The translations under genes were made by a program, and so were the position numbers. The notes under the pieces were generated by a model. The model was not told the origin of the DNA, made no database searches, and saw only the letters and a list, made by a program, of their open reading frames with translations. DNA of 10,466 nucleotides from Bacillota bacterium (GTDB lineage Bacteria > Bacillota > Clostridia > Christensenellales > Aristaeellaceae): the NCBI GenBank assembly GCA_023391725.1, contig JAEWAH010000116.1, positions 1-10,466 on the forward strand. Reading direction: 5' to 3'. Shown here piece after piece: positions 5,539-10,466 of this stretch. Within the stretch, counting starts at the first letter, position 1, and every line of letters starts with the position of its first letter.

Positions 5539-6456
5539 TTATGGGATGCCGAAGTAATCCCGGGTAGCTTGCACATCACGGCCGATTTGGTCCTGCAGCG
5601 CCTGCATGCCGGAAAACCGCACTTCGTCCCGAAGGCGCTTTAAAAACGCCACCCGCACCTTTTGCCCGTAAAGATCTTCCTTATGGCCGATGAGGTGCGC
5701 TTCCAGCAGCACGCCGCCCCCGGGCACCGTGGGATGCAGGCCCAGGCTCACCACCGCGGGATATACGCCGCTTTGGGTGGTGACTTTTGCCGCGTAGATA
5801 CCAAAAGAAGGCAGCGCCTTGTTTTTAGGAATCGCCACGTTGGCCGTGGGGAAGCCCATTACCCGGCCCAGGCCCTTCCCTCGCTCCACAACCCCTGTGA
5901 CGGCATAGGGCCGCTCCATGAACCTGGATACCAGGTCCACCTTCCCTTGCGCCAACAGTTCGCGGACCCGGGTAGAGGAGACGATCTCATCAGCCACCTG
6001 CACGGGCGAGACAACGTGCAGCTCAAAGCCATACTTCTTGCCCAGCTTTTTTAGTAGCTTGGGGTCCCCTTCGCCGCCCCGGCCAAAGGTATAATTGAAG
6101 CCCACCACTACATGCTTGGGTGAAAAACGTTTGACAAGCCGGGCCACGTATTTTTTGGGGGACATGTCCATGGTCTTTTCATCAAAGGGGAGCGCCACCA
6201 AGGCGTCCACCTTGAGCTGCGACATGCGCTCGGCCCGCTCCGCCATGGTGGAAAGCATGGGCGGGACAGCCTTGGGCCGTATGAGGGCCAGGGGATGCTT
6301 CAAAAAGGTGCACACCACCACCGGCAGGCCTTCCAGGTCGCCCCACTCCCGGGCCGTGCGCAAAAGCCAGGCGTGGCCGGTATGCACGCCGTCAAACATC
6401 CCCAGCGCCAGTACGCAGGGCTTTTTCATATCCGCATCCGAAAATGTAAGGCGCAT
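5539..6456 (-). CDS. ribF: Bifunctional riboflavin kinase / FMN adenylyltransferase (FAD synthetase)
   Basis: RibF turns riboflavin into FMN (kinase) and FMN into FAD (adenylyltransferase) in the cytoplasm. The 305 residues are normal for the two-domain prokaryotic enzyme. The N-terminal nucleotidyltransferase domain has GMFDGVHTGH (19-28), the nucleotide-binding HxGH site, VGFNYTFGRGG (118-128) and SSTRVRELL (160-168). The C-terminal kinase domain (about 183-303) has GRVMGFPTAN (197-206) with the PTAN motif that binds Mg-ATP, and SLGLHPT where NIGxxPT is commoner. ATG at 6456 has a near-perfect GGAGGAA site 7 nt upstream, favoured over Met10. The gene lies between truB and rpsO as in Bacillus, but a 467-bp repeat-rich gap separates it from truB. 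I found no clear promoter or FMN riboswitch. Confidence 0.97.
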   Translation of the reverse strand: MRLTFSDADMKKPCVLALGMFDGVHTGHAWLLRTAREWGDLEGLPVVVCTFLKHPLALIRPKAVPPMLSTMAERAERMSQLKVDALVALPFDEKTMDMSPKKYVARLVKRFSPKHVVVGFNYTFGRGGEGDPKLLKKLGKKYGFELHVVSPVQVADEIVSSTRVRELLAQGKVDLVSRFMERPYAVTGVVERGKGLGRVMGFPTANVAIPKNKALPSFGIYAAKVTTQSGVYPAVVSLGLHPTVPGGGVLLEAHLIGHKEDLYGQKVRVAFLKRLRDEVRFSGMQALQDQIGRDVQATRDYFGIP

Positions 6457-6923
6457 AGGATTCCTCCATGAATGATACTGGGTGCTTATGAGAGCAAAGA
6501 AAGTTGGATATATAGGATTCTGCTACTTGGATTTCCCATGAGAGAAGGGCTTTCTTATTCCCTCCGTCATCCTTCGGGTGGCACCTTCCCCGACTTGCCT
6601 TCCCCTTTAGGGGAAGGTGGCGCCGCAGCGCCGGTTGAGGGGAAGGTTAATACGAAGGAAGCGGATGAGGAAGGGTATTGGCGGTGAGGCCGTCGGAGTC
6701 AACCACCCCGACGCTGCGCGCCACCCCCGGAGGGTGAGCGAAGCGAACCTGGAGCCTGACGGAGGCGAAGCCGGAGGAAGGCGAAACACCGACCTAGCGC
6801 AGTGCCTGGAGGGCGAACGTAGTGAGTCTGGAGCAGCGGAGCGAAGCGGAACTGCGGAACACCGGGCAAGCGAAGTGCAGCACGGTCCGCATTGGGCGGT
6901 GCGCCGCAAGGGAGGGGATTGGA
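6457..6923. other. 467-bp truB-ribF gap filled with palindromic and GCGAAGC-rich repeats
   Basis: No credible gene is present. The part next to ribF (6457-6545) is relatively AT-rich and may hold a weak promoter, but I could not find paired -35/-10 boxes. Then follows a CCTTCCCC/GGGGAAGG palindrome cluster (6584-6646). From about 6720 to 6890 there is a run of short words such as GAGCGAAGCGAA, GAGGCGAAGCC, GGCGAACGTAGTGAG and CAAGCGAAGTGCAGCAC, which read as small hairpins with GAA-type loops. The unrepaired truB frame reads into this region. Confidence 0.65.
6584..6646. repeat. CCTTCCCC/GGGGAAGG palindrome cluster
   Basis: Two CCTTCCCC arms (6584-6591, 6598-6605) face two GGGGAAGG arms (6610-6617, 6639-6646). 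The innermost pair forms a 9-bp stem (6598-6606 with 6609-6617). Between the two right arms a GGCGC-cgca-GCGCC hairpin (6619-6632) is inserted. Any left arm can pair with any right arm, so alternative folds exclude one another. It resembles the 502-607 palindrome in style (pyrimidine-rich outer arms around GCGCC hairpins) without being the same sequence. Confidence 0.65.
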
Positions 6924-7810
6924 TTACCCCACCATCGTCTGAAAGGCGAGGATATCCCCTTGCCGCCTTGCGATGCCCATGAAAGCATCTTTGACATACA
7001 GCCGCAGGAACGATCGTTCCTGGAGATCCACTTGGCCTTCAAAGGCGGAAAGAGGCAGCCTACCTCCGTTTTGGCAGATCTTTTCGAGTTCTTTGGCACA
7101 TCCCCCCGGGGGATATGGGAAAGGGGCATATCCATGGGCAGCATGAAGTCCGCCAAATGCCCTTGTGCCACCGCGCTTTGCAGCTCCTCCAGCGTATGCG
7201 CCGTATGAATCGTAAACGCGCCGCTTTGGGTCCGTAAAAGAAAGCGCATGTGCGCGGGACATCCCACGGCCTTACCGATATCGTGGCAGATAGTGCGCAC
7301 ATACGTGCCGCGGCCGCAGTGGATGGAAAGGATCATGCCGTGGTTTTCCGTTTCCCGGATGATGGTGATGTCCTCCACCAGGATGGGCCGGGGATCCGCC
7401 AGGACCATTTCCCCCTTGCGGGCCAGCTCGTAGAGCCTGCGGCCATCCTGCTTTAAGGCGGAGAAACTGGGCGGTATTTGAAGGATCTCCCCCAGTAACC
7501 GGGGCAGGACGCCTTGCACATCCTCTATAGAAGGAAAGTTCTCCCCCCGAGCGATGACGTGGCCTTGGGCGTCCTGGGTATCGGTGGCAGCGCCGAACGC
7601 AATCTCCGCCACATAGGCCTTTTGCTTGTCCACCAGATAATCAAATAGCCTGGCGGCCTTCCCGGCCATCACCGGCAGCACGCCCGCGGCTTCCGGGTCA
7701 AGCGTTCCGGCGTGGCCTGCCTTCTCGCCGCCGATCAAGCGGCGGACAGCCCCCACCACCTGGCTGGAGGTCATGCCCGGGGGCTTTAATACGTTAAAAT
7801 AACCGTTCAT
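6924..7810 (-). CDS. truB: tRNA pseudouridine(55) synthase TruB, apparently frameshifted near its 3' end
   Basis: TruB makes the universal pseudouridine 55 in the T-loop of tRNAs. ATG at 7810 overlaps the nrnA stop (ATGA), and NGYFNVLKPPGMTSSQVV is the expected N-terminus. Motif GHAGTLDPEAAGVLPV (33-47) holds the catalytic Asp38, and RGTYVRTI is present. The frame is intact to about residue 236, at a run that reads C5G6 on the minus strand (7102-7112). Beyond it the original frame codes for unrelated sequence to a stop at 6794 (338 residues in all). The -1 frame instead gives CAKELEKICQNGGRLPL and SFLRLYVKDAFMGIARRQG, a typical TruB C-terminal domain, ending at TAA 6924. Adding one base in the run gives 295 residues, the normal length. 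A sequencing or assembly error in the run is the simplest reading; true mutation or recoding are alternatives. Confidence 0.88.
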
Positions 7811-8808
7811 GATTCGTTTTCCATCAGGCTTTTTTCCATAGCCGCGGCCATGATCCCAGCAGCGCCGGGCAGCGATGCGTTCATGGTGCAGCCCGCCGCC
7901 AGGTCGTGACCGCCGCCGCCAAACTGGGAGGCGATCCTGGCCACATTGCACCCTTCTGCCGCGCGCAGGCTGAACTTGGTGCCCCCGTCTACCTCCCGGG
8001 CCAGGAAGGTCATTTTGACCCCGGCGATGTCCATGCCGTAATTGACGATGGACTCCGCATGCTCAGGTCTCGCGCCGCAGTCTTCCAAATCCGCAAGCGT
8101 CAGCTGCATCCCCGTCAGCTGCCCGTCATGAAAAAAGGTGAGGGTAGACAGCGCGCGGGAAAGCAGTTGTACCTGCTCCCGGCTGCGCTCACGAAACAGA
8201 TGCCTTGTGAGCCTGGCAATGGGCAGGCCGCAGCTCATCAGCTCCCCCGCCACCTGGAAGGCGTCGGAGGTCGTATTGCTAAAACAGAAATTGCCCGTAT
8301 CCGTCGCAATGGCGGTATACAGGCATTGGGCGATGTCGCTGTCCAGGGATACACCCAACTCATGGATTAGTTCATAAATAAGCACGCCTGTGGCGCTGGC
8401 GTTTTCCGCAACCACGTTGATGTCGGCATAGCCGGGGTTGGTGCCGTGGTGGTCGATTTGAATCGTCTTGCGGGTGGCAAAAAACAGCGGCGCGCAATCC
8501 CCCAGCCGGAGGCGGTCGGATACGTCCACTGCGATGGCCAGATCAAAGGTCGTGCCCTTCAATTGGTCCGGTTTTTTGATTTCCCCTGCGCCGCGCAAGA
8601 ACATCAAAAGTTCCGGCACGGTATCCGCGCAAACGGCCTGTGCCTGCTTGCCCATTTTATGAAGCGCGTTTAAGAGGGCCAAGGTGCTGCCGACGGTATC
8701 CCCATCCGGGGAGACGTGGGCGCACAATAAGACCCGCTCTGCCTTGTGAATGGCGGAAAGCAGGTCTTCCGGGAAACTATTCGTCTTTGTCGGACGGCTC
8801 TTCCTCAT
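7807..8808 (-). CDS. nrnA: DHH-family phosphoesterase, NrnA-like nanoRNase / pAp phosphatase
   Basis: NrnA-type enzymes degrade 2-5 nt RNA fragments and dephosphorylate 3'-phosphoadenosine 5'-phosphate, using Mn2+. The 333 residues and two-domain layout fit. The DHH domain shows HVSPDGDTVGS (H31, D35, D37), AVDVSD (D95), the name-giving DHH at 119-121 and ATDTGNF (D170). The C-terminal DHHA1 domain has FGGGGHDLAAG near residue 300. ATG at 8808 has GGAAGGA about 10 nt upstream and lies inside rbfA (32-bp overlap). The stop overlaps the truB start as ATGA, so the trio rbfA-nrnA-truB is one translationally coupled block, an arrangement common in Bacillota. The biochemical role complements PNPase, which leaves such short oligonucleotides. 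Assignment to NrnA rather than another DHH subfamily rests on length, motifs and context. Confidence 0.92.
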   Translation of the reverse strand: MRKSRPTKTNSFPEDLLSAIHKAERVLLCAHVSPDGDTVGSTLALLNALHKMGKQAQAVCADTVPELLMFLRGAGEIKKPDQLKGTTFDLAIAVDVSDRLRLGDCAPLFFATRKTIQIDHHGTNPGYADINVVAENASATGVLIYELIHELGVSLDSDIAQCLYTAIATDTGNFCFSNTTSDAFQVAGELMSCGLPIARLTRHLFRERSREQVQLLSRALSTLTFFHDGQLTGMQLTLADLEDCGARPEHAESIVNYGMDIAGVKMTFLAREVDGGTKFSLRAAEGCNVARIASQFGGGGHDLAAGCTMNASLPGAAGIMAAAMEKSLMENES

Positions 8809-9169
8809 CTATCGTGTTTCCTTCCGGCTCTTTTGTGAGCACTTGGTTCAGCACATCCGCGATATGGACGCCGTAGGCAATATTCTGATCCCTGACAAAA
8901 ATGATTTCCGGGGTGTAGCGAATGGCCATGCTCCGCCCCAACTCCCGGCGGACGTACCCAGCCGCGCCTTTTAAGGCGGCCATGACGCCCGCAGCCTTGT
9001 CTTCCTCCAGGATGCTCACATAGATCCTGGCATAGCGAAGATCACGGGTCACGTCGGCCCGGGTGACGCTAAAGGTGCCTGAAATTCTCGGATCGTTCAG
9101 GTCGTTGCGGATGATCCGATCTACCTCGCGCTGCACCTGATCGCCGATGCGGTCATTACGAAAACTCAC
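8777..9169 (-). CDS. rbfA: 30S ribosome-binding factor RbfA
   Basis: RbfA is a small KH-like protein that binds the immature 30S subunit and helps 16S rRNA maturation, especially in the cold. The 130 residues are typical. Signatures include RIGDQVQREVDRIIRND at the N-terminus, DPRISGTFSVTRADVTRDLRYA, the KGAAGYVRRELG helix with its small-residue kink characteristic of RbfA, and MAIRYTPEIIFVRD. An acidic tail (EEEPSDKDE) follows. The start is GTG at 9169, preceded by AAGGTAAGGAA at good spacing; no ATG fits better. The 3' end overlaps nrnA by 32 bp. Upstream lies a 436-bp hairpin-rich gap to infB, where many Bacillota have ylxP. No clear promoter was found. Confidence 0.96.
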   Translation of the reverse strand: MSFRNDRIGDQVQREVDRIIRNDLNDPRISGTFSVTRADVTRDLRYARIYVSILEEDKAAGVMAALKGAAGYVRRELGRSMAIRYTPEIIFVRDQNIAYGVHIADVLNQVLTKEPEGNTIDEEEPSDKDE

Positions 9170-9241
9170 TTTGGTTCCTTACCTTTCTGGATCATGACGC
9201 TTGCTTCCTTCGGAAGGGATCACAATCGTCGGGGCAATAGA

Positions 9242-9298
9242 TTTCGCTCCTACGGGAGAGACCAGGGCTTTCCGCTCGCCCTGGACCTTCGGAGGCAT
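9242..9298. repeat. Hairpin repeat family B, copy 2
   Basis: It runs TTTCGCTCC, GGGAGAGACC, then CCAGGGC (9262-9268) with GCCCTGG (9278-9284) around TTTCCGCTC, ending CCTTCGGAGGCAT. It has the same order and direction as 2529-2594. The main stem is two base pairs shorter here, both A's having gone from one arm and both T's from the other. The outer GGTTTC/GAAACC stem of copy 1 is not preserved. Confidence 0.7.
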
Positions 9299-9334
9299 CT
9301 ACTTACATAGATAAAGCAAAACCCCGGGGGGAGC

Positions 9335-9413
9335 AACGAGGGGGCCGAAGCCCCCTCGTTTGGAATCGGCTCGGGTGGCTCTGCCACCCGGAAGGGGGGT
9401 TTGCGGAGCAAAC
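9335..9413. repeat. Three perfect hairpins in a row
   Basis: AACGAGGGGGC/GCCCCCTCGTT (9335-9345 with 9350-9360, loop CGAA, read UUCG on the minus strand), CGGGTGGC/GCCACCCG (9372-9379 with 9383-9390) and GTTTGC/GCAAAC (9399-9404 with 9408-9413) lie within 79 bp, all mismatch-free with 3-4 nt loops. The first is followed on the minus strand by a G/C stretch and TTTTGCTTT, so it might contribute to termination. Confidence 0.65.
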
Positions 9414-9561
9414 ATTCCTTGCGCTTTACACCGGCCGTGGGCCAGGGTGAGGGAATTTATCCCCGAACCTAGAGCCAGCCGAAGGGCAAAGCCCAAGGGG
9501 GCGGAACACTGACCGAACGAAGTGAAGGGCAGTGCGAAGGCCCACAGGTGAACAGGTGAAA

Positions 9562-9599
9562 AGGGAAGAATCGAGAAAAGGGCGAAGCCCTTTTCTCGA
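9562..9599 (-). terminator. Probable Rho-independent terminator of infB
   Basis: On the minus strand, 6 nt after the infB stop codon, TCGAGAAAAGGGC pairs perfectly over 13 bp with GCCCTTTTCTCGA around a TTC loop (9571-9599) and is followed by TTCTTCCCTT. The tail is pyrimidine-rich but only partly T, so efficiency may be incomplete, allowing read-through into rbfA. Confidence 0.65.
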
Positions 9600-9605
9600 A
9601 ACGCG

Positions 9606-10466
9606 TTAGCGTTCAATCTCCTCCTGGGTGAAGCATTCGATGACGTCGTTTTCCTTCACGTCATTATAGCCTTCCAGCCCGATACCGCATTCATACCCGG
9701 CGGCCACATCCCTGGCGTCATCCTTGAAGCGCTTGAGGGAGGAAAGCTTGCCTTCGAACACCACCACATGGTCGCGAAGGAGCCGGACGGAGGCGTTGCG
9801 CTGCATTTTGCCATCCTGCACATAGCAGCCGGCGATGGTGCCCACGCCTGTGATCTTGAAGGTATTGCGCACTTCGGCATGTCCCAGCACAACTTCCTTG
9901 AACTGGGGCGCCAGCAGGCCCTTCATGGCCTTTTCGATATCCTCGATGGCCTGGTAGATGATGCGGTACAGCCGTACGTCGATCTCTTCCCGCTCGGCGG
10001 CCTCACGGGCGCTGTTGTCCGGGCGGATGTTGAACCCGATGATGATCGCGTTGAAAGCAGAGGCCAGGTTCACGTCGTCCATGGTGATGGCGCCAACACC
10101 GCTGTGCAGCACGCGCACCTTCACTTCGTCGTTGGACAGCTTCTCCAATGCCTGCTTCACAGCTTCCACGGAGCCCTGCACGTCGGCCTTGATGATGAGG
10201 TTCAGGTGTGTGACCTTGCCCGCATCGATCTTGGAGAACAGATTGTCAAGGGTTACCTTGGCACTGGCGGAGACACGGGCGGCCTTGACCTTTTCACGCC
10301 GTTCCTCGGCCACCTGACGGCTCAGGTGATCGTCGCCAACGGCCATCATGTCGTCGCCAGCCGAAGGTACTTCGTTGAAACCGGAGACCTCCACCGGCAC
10401 AGAGGGGCCTGCTTCTTCCACCCGCTCGCCCCGGTCGTTGACCATTGCGCGGACACGGCCCGAGGC
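9606..10466 (-). CDS. infB: Translation initiation factor IF-2, C-terminal part (5' end outside window)
   Basis: IF-2 is the GTPase that places initiator fMet-tRNA on the 30S subunit and promotes subunit joining. The last 286 residues are visible; the GTPase domain lies beyond the right edge. The visible part begins at the end of the domain II barrel (GRVRAMVNDRGERVEEAGPS), continues with the linker helix (ERREKVKAARVSA), domain III (LNLIIKADVQGSVEAVKQAL, then VRVLHSGVGAITMDDVNLA, both family signatures) and domain IV (VLGHAEVRNTFKI through ECGIGLEGYNDVKENDVIEC), which binds the fMet-tRNA end. The frame stays open to the edge with no start required inside. A terminator-like hairpin follows the stop, so infB may end a transcript that in most Bacillota continues into ylxP/rbfA. 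Confidence 0.98.
   Translation of the reverse strand, partial: ASGRVRAMVNDRGERVEEAGPSVPVEVSGFNEVPSAGDDMMAVGDDHLSRQVAEERREKVKAARVSASAKVTLDNLFSKIDAGKVTHLNLIIKADVQGSVEAVKQALEKLSNDEVKVRVLHSGVGAITMDDVNLASAFNAIIIGFNIRPDNSAREAAEREEIDVRLYRIIYQAIEDIEKAMKGLLAPQFKEVVLGHAEVRNTFKITGVGTIAGCYVQDGKMQRNASVRLLRDHVVVFEGKLSSLKRFKDDARDVAAGYECGIGLEGYNDVKENDVIECFTQEEIER

Larger units (their letters stand above)
9170..9605. other. 436-bp infB-rbfA gap: array of hairpins, no gene
   Basis: From infB toward rbfA (minus direction) the gap holds a 13-bp hairpin (9571-9599), GGGC-aaa-GCCC (9484-9494), GTTTGC-gga-GCAAAC (9399-9413), CGGGTGGC-tct-GCCACCCG (9372-9390), an 11-bp hairpin with a TTCG loop on the minus strand (9335-9360), repeat family B copy 2 (9242-9298) and CTTCC-ttc-GGAAG (9204-9216). 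The 105-codon open frame across it (9299-9616) is composed of these hairpins and resembles no protein. The expected ylxP gene is absent. No convincing promoter for rbfA was seen. Confidence 0.65.

Noticed and set aside
6457..6545. Promoter for ribF (TATCAT on the minus strand at 6472-6477)
   Set aside because: The -10-like hexamer has no acceptable -35 at 16-18 bp and would leave only about 20 nt of leader; too weak to annotate.
6794..7106. Continuation of the truB frame past the homopolymer run as a genuine novel C-terminal domain
   Set aside because: It consists of out-of-frame TruB sequence followed by translated intergenic repeat, with Arg/Ser/Cys-rich content; the true domain is intact in the -1 frame.
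9335..9599. Series of hairpins as a CRISPR array
   Set aside because: The hairpins differ from one another in sequence and spacing; there are no identical direct repeats with regular spacers.
9299..9616. 105-codon minus-strand open frame between infB and rbfA as a ylxP replacement
   Set aside because: It is made of the perfect hairpins of the gap, overlaps the infB stop codon and shows no YlxP-like or other protein character.

Overview
The window comes from a Gram-positive bacterium of the Bacillota, most likely class Clostridia. This rests on gene order and protein type: an infB-rbfA-nrnA-truB-ribF-rpsO-pnp series followed by an M16 zinc peptidase, plus strong AGGAGG-type ribosome binding sites. 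The DNA is fairly GC-rich by eye. The intergenic spaces are full of palindromic GC-rich repeats of a kind I associate with gut-type Clostridia; the exact genus is not determinable here.

Layout. At the left edge is the 3' end of corA (Mg2+/Co2+ channel), the only gene on the plus strand. It converges on a long minus-strand series. Read in transcription order (right to left) this is: the 3' two-thirds of infB domains II-IV (cut by the window edge), a 436-bp hairpin-rich gap, rbfA, nrnA (DHH phosphoesterase) and truB. The genes rbfA/nrnA and nrnA/truB overlap. A 467-bp repeat-rich gap follows, then ribF, then a 183-bp gap carrying a strong sigma-A-type promoter, rpsO, a 263-bp spacer with a hairpin right after rpsO, and pnp with a good intrinsic terminator. 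After a 248-bp gap come an M16 peptidase and a dimeric-type dUTPase, which are adjacent and probably translationally coupled. A 470-bp repeat-rich gap separates dUTPase from corA.

How the genes work together. Most belong to the conserved translation and RNA-metabolism cluster: initiation factor IF2, 30S maturation factor RbfA, ribosomal protein S15, tRNA pseudouridine-55 synthase, PNPase (3'-5' RNA decay) and NrnA (removal of the 2-5 nt oligoribonucleotides that PNPase leaves). RibF (FAD synthesis) is a habitual neighbour in this cluster.

Points of note. (1) truB appears frameshifted at a C6G5 tract (7102-7112): its normal C-terminal end lies in the -1 frame, and restoring one base gives a normal 295-residue protein. 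(2) Four of the five gaps carry families of imperfect palindromes. Two of these families occur twice with paired (stem-preserving) differences between copies, which points to selection on or mobility of a folded structure. I see no CRISPR array, phage, transposase gene, tRNA or rRNA, and no convincing new multi-gene system.
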